Below are positions 36,332-44,837 of a stretch of 64,000 nucleotides of DNA, piece by piece. Position 1 is the first letter of the stretch, and every line of letters starts with the position of its first letter. The notes under the pieces are model-generated. The model was not told where the DNA came from, did not search any database, and was given only the letters and a program-made list of their open reading frames with translations. Origin of the DNA: Crocinitomicaceae bacterium (GTDB taxonomy: Bacteria > Bacteroidota > Bacteroidia > Flavobacteriales_D > Crocinitomicaceae); NCBI GenBank assembly GCA_020635955.1, contig JACJYW010000003.1, positions 62,001-126,000 on the forward strand, written 5' to 3'. The translations under genes were made by a program, and so were the position numbers.

Positions 36332-36814
36332 TTAACCTTGATTGGCTATCCTTTCTTTATCCAAATTTTTAAGATAAGACTTTAACACTGCTCCCCAAAA
36401 ACTTGATGTGATTGGACAAGTATACACTTTACCATCAACTCTGTCGACTAAGAAGAATTTTTTAACATTATAGCTACTGAATTCATTAAGATTAGCATTA
36501 TAATCAATATTTTCCTTCAAACCGTAACTTATGAAATACCGATATAATTTCTTGTCTTCATACTTACTCTTGGTAATATCATAACACATATCATACGGAC
36601 CCGTGTAAGCCTTTTTCACTACCTTCTTTTCTACGTATTTGTTGTACGTCGCATTATCAGTATAGAGAATCACTAAAGTTTCTACAGTTTTACCAAATTC
36701 TGCTGGAATAACGCCTTTTTCAACTGTGCATTTTTTCTTTGCCATACCACCTGCAATGAATCCACATGATTGCAGTCCGAAAGTGATTAACACAAGGAAT
36801 AGTGCCTTCTTCAT
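36332..36814 (-). CDS. Small uncharacterised lipoprotein
   Basis: 160 residues with a lipoprotein signal (LITFGLQSC). The mature part is Lys/Tyr-rich with several scattered Cys and no recognised domain. It converges on the end of the triterpenoid run and starts beside the cassette-like array that reads away from it. Function unknown. Confidence 0.7.
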   Translation of the reverse strand: MKKALFLVLITFGLQSCGFIAGGMAKKKCTVEKGVIPAEFGKTVETLVILYTDNATYNKYVEKKVVKKAYTGPYDMCYDITKSKYEDKKLYRYFISYGLKENIDYNANLNEFSSYNVKKFFLVDRVDGKVYTCPITSSFWGAVLKSYLKNLDKERIANQG

Positions 36815-36895
36815 AATAGTTTGGATTAAATTTTACGTTTGCCGCGAAGATAGAAATATTTCCAACGCAAGAATAAACAGTTCCTTACTGCCTAT

Positions 36896-36996
36896 AAAAC
36901 TGTACACAACATAATAGTTAAAGCTTACGTCCGACACTTGGCCAGCGCACTTCAAGACGGCATAAATGCCTAACTTTAGCCAATCGTTAGGAAATA
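36896..36996 (+). repeat. Cassette-type repeat 1 (attC-like)
   Basis: The fullest copy, with repeat 4, of a ~100-bp degenerate repeat found four times between 36.9 and 39.1 kb. Shared blocks in order: AAAACTG, ACATAA, TTAAAGC, ACGTC, CTTGGCCA, ATAAAT, CTTTAGCCAA. The right end holds GTTAGGA (36986-36992), like an integron R' box; it is exactly complementary to TCCTAAC at the left end of repeat 2, the partner expected for the cassette between them. Confidence 0.6.
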
Positions 36997-37004
36997 ACAA
37001 CAAT

Positions 37005-37625
37005 ATGGCTAAATCATACGGAGTAAACTGGAACAGACTTCTTATACCTTTTGGTATCGGAATTTTACTCCTGATTAGCGGGTATTTCCTTTTTCAGTTT
37101 GGTGGTCATAAATTGTCACCATACGGTTTCATAATGCTTGTAGGAGGTTTTGTTCTTGCAGGTGGTTTCGGAAAGACAATTTTAGAGGTGTATCCCATCT
37201 GGAAAAAAAATAAAAGACTGGAAGCTGAATATCAGCAGAAAATAAAGTTGCTCATGGAATTCGTGTCAAATGCTCCCGAAAACTCAAAACTAGTAGCGAA
37301 CGGACTTTACGGAAACTCAATGCAATTAGAAGTATTTAAATCACTTTATCCAGACCAGAATTCAGAAAGTAGAAACAACCTAAACTACATAGTAGAACTG
37401 ACGGAAGAAAATAAAAAGAAATTTGAAGATGCCATGATTCAAGATCCTGACGGAATAATGTCTGATTTTGTTCATGTAGAAATTCTTTTCGGAGAGGAAA
37501 TATTGCTGAAAGCATTTGACCATCTTGATGCCGTTACTTACAACCAAACTTATTATCCAAGCATTGATCCAAACTCTGAGAAAAACGCACCTCTAGAGCT
37601 AGAGGCAACTGAAAAAGTAAAGTGA
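37005..37625 (+). CDS. Uncharacterised membrane protein, cassette-like gene 1
   Basis: 207 residues from ATG 37005, chosen because the in-frame ATG at 36966 lies within the flanking repeat. Two N-terminal TM segments (LIPFGIGILLLISGYFLF and a second Gly-rich one) with a short loop, then a cytoplasmic-looking Glu/Lys-rich region of ~140 residues. No family recognised. The stop codon directly abuts repeat 2 and the start follows repeat 1 by about a dozen bases, leaving no room for its own promoter. Confidence 0.7.
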   Translation: MAKSYGVNWNRLLIPFGIGILLLISGYFLFQFGGHKLSPYGFIMLVGGFVLAGGFGKTILEVYPIWKKNKRLEAEYQQKIKLLMEFVSNAPENSKLVANGLYGNSMQLEVFKSLYPDQNSESRNNLNYIVELTEENKKKFEDAMIQDPDGIMSDFVHVEILFGEEILLKAFDHLDAVTYNQTYYPSIDPNSEKNAPLELEATEKVK

Positions 37626-37681
37626 AAAACTGCTCCTAACATAACAGTTAAAGCATACGTTCGATTCTATAAACGTTAATT
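37626..37681 (+). repeat. Cassette-type repeat 2 (shortened)
   Basis: Begins at the base after the preceding stop. It shares AAAACTGCTCCTAACATAAC and GTTAAAGCATACGT with repeats 1 and 4, lacks the middle ~45 bases, and ends in AACGTTAAT. TCCTAAC at 37634-37640 is the candidate R'' box. Confidence 0.55.
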
Positions 37682-37732
37682 ATTTCTTAAACTTTGTTCT
37701 TGTATGAGTTTCTCTCGTCTACCGATAGAATC

Positions 37733-38308
37733 ATGAAGTTTATCATATTGTTCATACCTTCTTTATTAATTCTAATGTTGAGTTGCAAAGAATCCACCTA
37801 TGAAACAGGTTTATCAACCCTGTATCCGACAAAAATTAATGACTCTACAAATTTTCAAGACTCCCTCAGTTCTCATTGCTTAGATATAACTTTTTCAGAA
37901 AATGTTCCTGTAGGATTCTCGACCAAGTCAATCCAAGGAGATATTTGTATCGAAATAGAATATCGAAAATACGAGCATGGACTTATGGCTCTTCTCATTA
38001 CTCGAAACAAATGGTATAAGGTTATTGATTCGACTCTGTTAACTGAAGAACCTTGTTATGTCGGAACGGACACTTATTTTGATCCGTGGATTGAAATTAA
38101 CACCAATAGAAATATCTCTGTAACGGACACAACTGTTCACTGGAGATACGGAATTATTGAAAGTGGTCAATTCCATGGGCCTCCTGATTCTATTATAAAT
38201 ATAAAAATCACAGGAGTTCGAGTAATTAAAAAACAGGAATTTTCAATTTCAAAAAATGGTTTTATTAAACGGCACAAACTGAGCATTGAACACACAGAAG
38301 TGGGTTGA
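37733..38308 (+). CDS. Uncharacterised lipoprotein, cassette-like gene 2
   Basis: 191 residues from ATG 37733, which starts a lipoprotein signal (FIPSLLILMLSC); an in-frame TTG at 37694 is less likely. The mature region is beta-rich with two Cys, probably periplasmic or outer-membrane anchored. No domain recognised. Its stop abuts repeat 3. Confidence 0.65.
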   Translation: MKFIILFIPSLLILMLSCKESTYETGLSTLYPTKINDSTNFQDSLSSHCLDITFSENVPVGFSTKSIQGDICIEIEYRKYEHGLMALLITRNKWYKVIDSTLLTEEPCYVGTDTYFDPWIEINTNRNISVTDTTVHWRYGIIESGQFHGPPDSIINIKITGVRVIKKQEFSISKNGFIKRHKLSIEHTEVG

Positions 38309-38381
38309 AAAACGTAACTCAACATAATCCGGAAAAGACTTTCGCACGCAATAAATTACTAGCTTTAACCAAACGTTGTAC
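38309..38381 (+). repeat. Cassette-type repeat 3 (shortened)
   Basis: Begins at the base after the preceding stop. It shares AAAAC, CAACATAA, CACGCAATAAATTACTAG and CTTTAACCAAACGTTG with the other copies and lacks the left-central block. GTTGTAC at 38375-38381 lies ten bases before the next ATG. Confidence 0.55.
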
Positions 38382-38390
38382 ACTATTACA

Positions 38391-38972
38391 ATGAGAATAG
38401 TAATAATATTCATATTAGCATTTATTGTTGCTTGTTCGAACCCTGAACAACCAACAGAGAATAATAGAACAGAAGTGGGCGATAAAGGTCTTGTAAGACA
38501 AGATTCAGAATTCGAATCTGATTTTCTTTATCTATATTCTGAGGCCGCTGACAATATTGCTAATCAAAATTATGCTGAAGCCGAATCAATTTATTATGAA
38601 TTAATTGAGTTAGAAGAAAATGACGAAATGGCATATTCGGGCCTTGGAAGTATTTACATAGCTCAAAATAAACCAGAAGAGGCTATTGTGTATCATAAAA
38701 AAGCACTTGAATTAAATCCTGAAAGCTATTTCAGCAACTTAGGTCTAGGTTCTGCCTATTATTTAATGATGCAATTTGAAACAGCAATTAATTATTATAA
38801 AATAGCGAGTAACATTTCACCAGAAATTCCAGATCCATTTTGGGGTCTAGCGATTTCTTATGACGAATTAGGGAACATAGATTCTGCAGCATTTTATGCG
38901 AAACGGTTCTTGGACATAGTTCCCAATTCAAACCACAGACCGCACATGGATGAAATCATAAACAAGAAGTAG
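38391..38972 (+). CDS. TPR lipoprotein, cassette-like gene 3
   Basis: 193 residues from ATG 38391 with a lipoprotein signal (IFILAFIVAC). An in-frame TTG at 38376 falls in the repeat and is rejected. Residues ~50-190 form about four TPR units (YAEAESIYYELIELEENDEM, EEAIVYHKKALELNPES, FETAINYYKIASNISPE). TPRs bind proteins; the partner is unknown. The stop abuts repeat 4. Confidence 0.75.
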   Translation: MRIVIIFILAFIVACSNPEQPTENNRTEVGDKGLVRQDSEFESDFLYLYSEAADNIANQNYAEAESIYYELIELEENDEMAYSGLGSIYIAQNKPEEAIVYHKKALELNPESYFSNLGLGSAYYLMMQFETAINYYKIASNISPEIPDPFWGLAISYDELGNIDSAAFYAKRFLDIVPNSNHRPHMDEIINKK

Positions 38973-39076
38973 AAAAACTGCTCCTGACATAACAGCTAAA
39001 GCATACGTCTAACCCTTGGCCAACAAGCTTTCACACGTAATAAATTGCTAGCTTTAGCCAAACATGTGGGTTAATT
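38973..39076 (+). repeat. Cassette-type repeat 4 (full length)
   Basis: Begins at the base after the preceding stop and ends a few bases before the next ATG. It matches repeat 1 along its whole length. GCTAAAGC (38995-39002) and GCTTTAGC (39051-39058) form a perfect 8-bp inverted pair, as in the folded arms of an attC site. The right end GGTTAATT resembles that of repeat 2. Confidence 0.6.
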
Positions 39077-39081
39077 AAATT

Positions 39082-39633
39082 ATGCGCAAATCTAAAATCG
39101 AAGATTACTACGGTTTTTTCGGAGTTTCCAAGAAGTCATGGAATATTAAGCTCCTTCTGCGCTTTCTTCGGAAAATGAAAATTGCTTTCAAGGATAATTC
39201 TGAATTTACTCCTGAGTACGTAATTAACGCTTTTATTACAATTAAGAACAAGGAATACAAAAAGTCCTATAATGTTCTTCACAGTAAATACATTTTACTT
39301 AATTCATTTTCATTGACCCAAGATCAAGAAGATCTCCTCTTTGTAAAATTGCTTGAGCCAAAAGAAAAAGCTAGAGTAGTCAGTCATGAAATAACTACAA
39401 AAAAACAACCTTACAAATACTTACTAACTTTAATAGGTTTATCTGTGTTAACTTATGAAGTCAAAGGTCTCTATAAATTTGGAGGAGGAATTATTTTGAT
39501 TATTCTTGGTATTGCCTGTTTTAGGCATTCTGATTTAACAAATTTAATTGGTGGCAGCATTACTATTTTTGTAGGAATAGCAGTGCTTATCTGGAATATC
39601 AATGTCTCAGTTAAGAATGTGTTAGAATATTAA
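39082..39633 (+). CDS. Uncharacterised membrane protein with possible degenerate J-domain, cassette-like gene 4
   Basis: 183 residues. The opening EDYYGFFGVSKKS and later AFITIKNKEYKKSYNVL resemble the first and last helices of a J-domain, but the HPD motif needed to stimulate Hsp70 is missing (FKDNSEF instead). Residues ~115-180 hold two or three TM segments. No firm family. Unlike the three genes before it, no repeat follows it; the convergent cyclase gene ends 22 bases downstream. Confidence 0.65.
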   Translation: MRKSKIEDYYGFFGVSKKSWNIKLLLRFLRKMKIAFKDNSEFTPEYVINAFITIKNKEYKKSYNVLHSKYILLNSFSLTQDQEDLLFVKLLEPKEKARVVSHEITTKKQPYKYLLTLIGLSVLTYEVKGLYKFGGGIILIILGIACFRHSDLTNLIGGSITIFVGIAVLIWNINVSVKNVLEY

Positions 39634-39654
39634 GAACATACCTCCTACACTCTG

Positions 39655-40974
39655 CTAATCCTGTTCTCTACTTACATCAATCATTCCAGTACTGATTTGT
39701 GGTTTATTGACCACTTTCGTGTTATTCAGGTAATAAGTGAGCACTTTGCCAAATCCTTTCAATTCTACTTGACCACGCTCTGTGAGTTCAAACTTATCCC
39801 GCAATCTACTATAAACTGTTTCCGAAACCTGTATTTTGTCTGATTCACCTTCGCTTTCCAATCTACTGGCTAAATTCACGGTTTCACCCCACAGATCATA
39901 TTGAAACTTAGTAAGACCAATTACTCCTGCAACTACAGGCCCAGTATGAATTCCTACCCTCAGCTTCAATCCGTATTTCTGATATTCAGGACCGTTGTTT
40001 ATTAAATTCCTGATTTCAATGGCAAAATTCGTGATATCCACCAAATGATTACTTCTCGACTTTGTCAAACCTCCAACGATCATGTATCCATCACCCATGG
40101 TCTTTATTTTCTCAAGCTCATATTTTTCAGCTAATTGATCAAATTCTGAAAAAATATCATTCAATACCCTAACAAGATCCACCGCATCTAAGCTTGTACA
40201 CAGTTCTGTGAAACCTTCTAAATCGGCAAAAAGAACAGAACAATCTCTATGGTGAGTACCTAAAATCTGTTCTCCTGACTTCAGTTCATCAGCTATGAAT
40301 GGAGGTAAAATATTTAACAATAATTTATCCGCAGCTTCCTTTTCCTTTTTAATCTCATCTGCCTGGCTAGAGATCGTTTTGTTTTGAATAAATCGAATTC
40401 GATTGTTACTCTCTGATATTCTTCCTGCAAAGAATGAAAAAGATAATGTCAACCAGGAAACAAATGAATGCAATAGAATCTGATCTGAAGCTAGATCTGA
40501 GTATTTCAATAAATAAACCTGATAAGTTGCAATGTATATCAGGGCCGCGAAAAAACCTGTTAACCATCTCAACCTAACCATGTACGAACCAAAGAATATG
40601 ATAAAGATCAAAGTGGGCAATATGATATATCCACCTTTAGGAAATTGGCTGCAAAAATATACTACATAAAGTCCTGCCCATAGGTTGGAAATCGCTCCTA
40701 GCGTATGATATCTGCCTCTCCAGGAAGGCCAAAAAGTTGCCCAGGTGATAAAAATAAATAATGGACAAATTACCGCAAGGGTGAGTGGTCCCAACCAGGA
40801 AGCTTTATCGGGTACAATTGTATAAACAAGATATAGAGCAGAAACCCAGGAAACTATTGATATGATTATACCAAATCGTAATGGTAATCTCATTTCGTCA
40901 TCATAATTCAAACGATATTCTTTCTCCAGCTTTTTATCCCTGAAAAACAAAAACAACTTATGCTGTTCTTTCAT
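39655..40974 (-). CDS. Adenylate/guanylate cyclase with six-TM N-terminus
   Basis: 439 residues. Residues ~25-185 hold about six TM helices; a short coiled coil leads to a class III nucleotide cyclase domain (~225-410). Metal-binding Asp in DCSVLFADLEGFTELC, MGDGYMIVGGL, RVGIHTGPVVAGVIG and YDLWGETVNLASRLES are in place. It probably makes cAMP (or cGMP) at the inner membrane in response to a membrane or redox signal. No cyclic-nucleotide effector is adjacent. Confidence 0.9.
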   Translation of the reverse strand: MKEQHKLFLFFRDKKLEKEYRLNYDDEMRLPLRFGIIISIVSWVSALYLVYTIVPDKASWLGPLTLAVICPLFIFITWATFWPSWRGRYHTLGAISNLWAGLYVVYFCSQFPKGGYIILPTLIFIIFFGSYMVRLRWLTGFFAALIYIATYQVYLLKYSDLASDQILLHSFVSWLTLSFSFFAGRISESNNRIRFIQNKTISSQADEIKKEKEAADKLLLNILPPFIADELKSGEQILGTHHRDCSVLFADLEGFTELCTSLDAVDLVRVLNDIFSEFDQLAEKYELEKIKTMGDGYMIVGGLTKSRSNHLVDITNFAIEIRNLINNGPEYQKYGLKLRVGIHTGPVVAGVIGLTKFQYDLWGETVNLASRLESEGESDKIQVSETVYSRLRDKFELTERGQVELKGFGKVLTYYLNNTKVVNKPQISTGMIDVSREQD

Positions 40975-41092
40975 GTTAAATCCAATTGATCTTAAAAAGT
41001 CTATAAGATAGAATTAAATAGTGACTTTGCATCACGTTAAATAGGGTTTTGATCAAAGCAATTCATTCATCCTTCACCCTCCCTGATTCGCT

Positions 41093-41110
41093 AAGATTTG
41101 TTAAAATCTT
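41093..41110. other. Perfect inverted repeat upstream of the ARPP-1 gene
   Basis: AAGATTT (41093-41099), loop GTTA, AAATCTT (41104-41110), followed at once by a small CAGC-TTT-GCTG hairpin. They lie ~80-100 bases before the ATG of the next gene, in a 222-base gap between divergent genes. A regulator-binding site or leader hairpin is possible; nothing else is recognisable in the gap. Confidence 0.35.
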
Positions 41111-41196
41111 CAGCTTTGCTGTTACTTTTTAATCATCCTCAGGTTTACATGGCGTAACTTCTTCTAACACATTTATATAAACCTAAATGATCACTT

Positions 41197-42363
41197 ATGA
41201 AAAATCTAAGATCACCTTTTCTATCCCTATTTATTACTGCTTCCATTATTACTGCTTGTGGTTATGATTCCAATGAAACTTCTCAAGAGAATCAGGATAA
41301 TAATCCCATTGAAGCCATAGATGAAGACAATACCATTTCAATGGACTTTATTGAAAAGCTCAACTTCAATGAACCGGTCAGTTATATGAACCTACAGATC
41401 TTTATGATCTCAGGGAAAGCTGAAATTGAAGATGGAGAATACATTCCGCTTAATAAAGCCATGGAAAAGAAGTATGTCAAGATCAAAGAAACATCCAATG
41501 TCAATGAATTGGAAATAAGCAATACTTCTGATGAAACGATATTTATTAATGCCAGTGACATTATCAAAGGAGGGAAACAAGACAGAACCCTGGCTTATGA
41601 TATGATCGTTGAGGCCGGAACAAAAAAGCAGAAACTATCAAGCTTTTGTGTTGAACATGACAGATGGAGCAAAAGAGGTTTGGAAGATGCAGCTGAATTC
41701 AGTTCAAACACTAAAATGCTGTCATCCAGAGAACTGAAGATCTCATCAAAGAAGGATAAAGAACAAGCAAAGGTCTGGGCTGAGGTTGAAAATACTCAGA
41801 ATAAGTTGAGTCAAAACGTTTCCTATTGCATAGAGGCTCCTGTTGATGTAAAGGCGAATGCATCTTCAAGTAGCTTAGAGTTGGCACTTGATAATAAAGA
41901 GCTCAAAGAATTAAAAGAAAAGTTTTTGGCCACCTTTAAGAACATCTTAAAAGAAGAACATATTGGATTTGCATATGCCATCAATGGTGAACTCTATACA
42001 GTTGATGTATACAACAACAAGGAATTGTTTGATGGTTTGTTTGAGAAATTGTTGAATGCAGCCATTGTAGAAGCCATTGCAGAGTTAGATCCAAAAGCTA
42101 CAACCAATAAATACATATCGATTGATGATGTTAGAACAGAATTGAGAATGGATGCTGATTTTGAAGAATCAAAAGAAAACTTAAATGACAGAACGCGTTG
42201 GATCACCCAAGAGGATAGCGAACAGATCATTTTCACCACATTAGATAAAGGAAAAGGTTCCATTTGGGTGCACCGCAATATCATTATCAAGGATAAGAAC
42301 AAAACTGAATCGGAGGATGATGATGTAGTAGAACAAAATATTATTTACAATCAAGTAAGATAG
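41197..42363 (+). CDS. ARPP-1 domain lipoprotein
   Basis: 388 residues. A lipoprotein signal (ASIITAC) and acidic linker are followed by an ARPP-1-like domain (~50-310), recognisable by SDIIKGGKQDRTLAYDMIVE and FCVEHDRWSKRG. ARPP-1 is known mainly from domain-association studies and its biochemical role is not established. The C-terminal ~80 residues are charged. A strong terminator follows the stop. Confidence 0.8.
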   Translation: MKNLRSPFLSLFITASIITACGYDSNETSQENQDNNPIEAIDEDNTISMDFIEKLNFNEPVSYMNLQIFMISGKAEIEDGEYIPLNKAMEKKYVKIKETSNVNELEISNTSDETIFINASDIIKGGKQDRTLAYDMIVEAGTKKQKLSSFCVEHDRWSKRGLEDAAEFSSNTKMLSSRELKISSKKDKEQAKVWAEVENTQNKLSQNVSYCIEAPVDVKANASSSSLELALDNKELKELKEKFLATFKNILKEEHIGFAYAINGELYTVDVYNNKELFDGLFEKLLNAAIVEAIAELDPKATTNKYISIDDVRTELRMDADFEESKENLNDRTRWITQEDSEQIIFTTLDKGKGSIWVHRNIIIKDKNKTESEDDDVVEQNIIYNQVR

Positions 42364-42386
42364 AATTCAACTTCTTTTAATTACTG

Positions 42387-42420
42387 AAAAGCTATGTTGT
42401 AACAAATCAGCATAGCTTTT
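42387..42420 (+). terminator. Rho-independent terminator after the ARPP-1 gene
   Basis: AAAAGCTATG (42387-42396) and CATAGCTTTT (42411-42420) form a perfect 10-bp stem with a 14-base loop, followed by TGTTTT. It starts 23 bases after the stop. Confidence 0.8.
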
Positions 42421-42497
42421 TGTTTTAGCACCAAAGGATATATTGTGAAGAAAATAGACGAATATGATTTCGCTCATTCTTTTATTATAGCCTTTAA

Positions 42498-43430
42498 TTG
42501 ATATTTGTTGAAGTGTTTAAATTCTTATTCTCCATATTATCCATTTTCTTTATCCAAAAGACCGTTCAAGCACAAACAGTTTCAGATATAGATGGTAATG
42601 TTTATCCTACAGTTGAAATTGGAAAACAGGTATGGATGGCTGCTAACCTGAAGGCTACCCATTTTTCAAATGGAGATACCATCCTAACCACCAGTTCTTG
42701 CTATGACACCATAACAGATGAATTTGAGCCTAAATACTGGTGGGCCTATAACTGCAACGATAGTTTGGCAAACATTTATGGCTATTTATACACCTGGTAT
42801 GTAGCAGATGATGCTAGAAATGTATGTCCTGAAGGATGGCACGTGCCGTCTTATCCTGAATATATGATCCTGGATGAATTCCTGGGGGGACAGGAGATTT
42901 CAGGAGGCAAACTAAAGCAGAGTGGACTAGATTGCTGGAAATCACCAAATACAGGGGCTACTAATGAGTATGGCTATAATGGAGTTCCCAACGGCCACAG
43001 AAGTTTGAATGGTTATTATGATGGTTTAACAAAGGTTTCAGATGTCTGGACTACTAACTCAGGTATAAAAGGTGCTCACGATTTTGATCTAAATTATGAC
43101 GTAGCGAGTACGATCTCCAATGATGATCCAAAAGAATTTGGTTTTGCCATACGTTGTTTAAGAGATGAACCCTCATCTATTGAAGTCCCTAATAATTTAT
43201 CAGTTGTCACTGTCTACCCTATCCCAACTACAGATGAACTCTGGATCAATACGAAATATAATAGCAAAACTACTTTCGAAATTATCGCACTAGATGGAAA
43301 ATCTTATATGAAAGGCACGTTAAATATTGGAGTAAATCAACTTGATGTTCGCACCTTGAATGCCGGAATATATATCATTCGTATTATTGACGAGCATGAT
43401 CAGATAGAAATAAAGTTCTCTAAACTCTAA
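42498..43430 (+). CDS. FISUMP-domain secreted protein with T9SS type A tail
   Basis: ~310 residues. Signal peptide, then a Fibrobacter-succinogenes major-paralogous (FISUMP) domain (DIDGNVYPTVEIGKQVWMAA, YLYTWYVA, CPEGWHVPSYPE, GFAIRCLRD) and a C-terminal type IX sorting tail (VTVYPIPTTDELWI to the end). Predicted to be exported to the surface or medium. There is no ATG near the signal peptide; TTG 42498 or GTG 42513 must be used. FISUMP proteins are abundant in Bacteroidota but have no known activity. Confidence 0.85.
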   Translation: MIFVEVFKFLFSILSIFFIQKTVQAQTVSDIDGNVYPTVEIGKQVWMAANLKATHFSNGDTILTTSSCYDTITDEFEPKYWWAYNCNDSLANIYGYLYTWYVADDARNVCPEGWHVPSYPEYMILDEFLGGQEISGGKLKQSGLDCWKSPNTGATNEYGYNGVPNGHRSLNGYYDGLTKVSDVWTTNSGIKGAHDFDLNYDVASTISNDDPKEFGFAIRCLRDEPSSIEVPNNLSVVTVYPIPTTDELWINTKYNSKTTFEIIALDGKSYMKGTLNIGVNQLDVRTLNAGIYIIRIIDEHDQIEIKFSKL

Positions 43431-43483
43431 GTTTAATCCATTTCGATTTTCTTAAATTAGGACGTCAAGAAATTTGACCAGAA

Positions 43484-44068
43484 ATGATGAATCGTCTTTT
43501 GCATATTTGGATATTCTTCCTCATTGTACTAAATGCAATGGATACACAAGCGCAGGATAGATCAAGACATTCATTGGGTTTTATTTACGGTCAGGGTAGT
43601 CAAACCTTACTGGATGTTCAGTACAACTATCACATTCAGCTGTATCAGCTGCAATATGGTTATGCTTTGGTGAATAAAGAAAAATGGAGTACAGACCTAT
43701 TGATCCAACCACAATTCAATTTTACAGAATACAGGCATGTCAACAATATGCCCCTGGTTTCTAACGGGTATGAATATGGGGTTAATATTGGATTGGCCTT
43801 AAAAAGGTATTTTTTTGATGGTCTCTTGAGTTATTATGTGGCTATATCATTCGGTCCGCACTATATTTCCGGAGCACCTGAAAGACAAACCAGTGGGTTC
43901 ATTTTTTCAGATAATGTATATCTCGGGATGACTGCCAGGTTAGATAAGAACATCTATTTTGAATTAAGACCAGCATTCCGGCATATCAGTAATGCCAATT
44001 TGGTAAAACCCAACCGCGGGATCAATAACATGATCCTCAACGGCGGGTTCTATTTTTATCTCAATTAG
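43484..44068 (+). CDS. PagL-like acyloxyacyl hydrolase (lipid A 3-O-deacylase)
   Basis: 194 residues with a signal peptide and an eight-strand outer-membrane barrel pattern. The catalytic signature is FRHISNANLVKPNRGIN: His and Ser in HxSNA as in PagL. The family removes the 3-O acyl chain from lipid A in the outer leaflet. The protein ends in Asn rather than Phe, a small deviation from many barrels. Confidence 0.85.
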   Translation: MMNRLLHIWIFFLIVLNAMDTQAQDRSRHSLGFIYGQGSQTLLDVQYNYHIQLYQLQYGYALVNKEKWSTDLLIQPQFNFTEYRHVNNMPLVSNGYEYGVNIGLALKRYFFDGLLSYYVAISFGPHYISGAPERQTSGFIFSDNVYLGMTARLDKNIYFELRPAFRHISNANLVKPNRGINNMILNGGFYFYLN

Positions 44069-44069
44069 A

Positions 44070-44504
44070 TCAATATTTAGCCACTTCATAGATGATCTTT
44101 CTTCTATAATAAGTGACCTTTCTAAGTTCAGGTGAAGCATATTTCATATCTAAATACAGTGCATCATCTGTCATCAAAGTGATGAACTGAACATCTGTAT
44201 TTAGTTTTGCTCCTGATTTTTCATCTATTAAGAATAGGAAAACAAGGCTATCTCGTACTTTCCATTCAAAATCCTGATAGCTGGTATCCAGCTTTGTATA
44301 TCGTGTGCAAAGGCCTGTTCCATCTGCGTTGAATTTAAAATCTCTTTGATAGCGAGATTCATTTCCGCTTGGATAGGTAGAACTAACATGCTCCCATGTG
44401 CCTACGAATAGGGAAGCAAAATAGTCATCTTGGGTTGAGGTTTCCTGGGCAAAAGAAGGCAAACATAAAACGAGGGAACTGAGGACTAGGGAAATAGTTT
44501 TCAT
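44070..44504 (-). CDS. Secreted lipocalin-like protein
   Basis: 144 residues with a signal peptide (LVLCLPSFAQ). The mature part has FVGTWEHVSS followed by alternating strands (FKFNADGTGLCTRY, DFEWKVRDSLVFLFL), the pattern of lipocalin-like proteins of Bacteroidota. Likely periplasmic; ligand unknown. It converges with the PagL-like gene, leaving one base between stops. Confidence 0.6.
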   Translation of the reverse strand: MKTISLVLSSLVLCLPSFAQETSTQDDYFASLFVGTWEHVSSTYPSGNESRYQRDFKFNADGTGLCTRYTKLDTSYQDFEWKVRDSLVFLFLIDEKSGAKLNTDVQFITLMTDDALYLDMKYASPELRKVTYYRRKIIYEVAKY

Positions 44505-44837
44505 GATCGTGAGTTTGAGTGGTTAATAAATAGTTTGAAATAGGGTTCATACATAAGTTAAGAAAATCAAAGTCCTAAAACAATTCCTTTCGACCAAGCG
44601 GATTATTGACCTTATTAAATCGTTAAAGATTTCTTTTAAGTTATTATGCAAGCATAAATAATCACCCTCTTCATGCCTCAGCATTCGTTTTTAAAAGAAT
44701 GATCTTTATTCAAATAAGTTTTATAGCAGTTAATTAGGATATTAACCTCTAAATAAAAGAGTTAATCTAAAGCCTCTATTAATAATCGTTCAAGCAGATT
44801 CTTTGTTATACCTTTGCCGCTTTTATTCAGAAATTAG
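44505..44837 (+). promoter_or_regulatory. 333-base intergenic region with a -7 element for the SulP gene
   Basis: Divergent spacer. The only recognisable signal is TACCTTTG (44809-44816), a TAnnTTTG element 21 bases before the SulP ATG; no -33 TTG at the right spacing was found. The rest is AT-rich with no ORF, RNA gene or long repeat that I could see. Confidence 0.4.

Noticed and set aside
36726..36914. Plus-strand 62-residue ORF opposite the small lipoprotein gene
   Set aside because: It lies antisense to the lipoprotein signal peptide, shows no protein-like motif and ends inside repeat 1.
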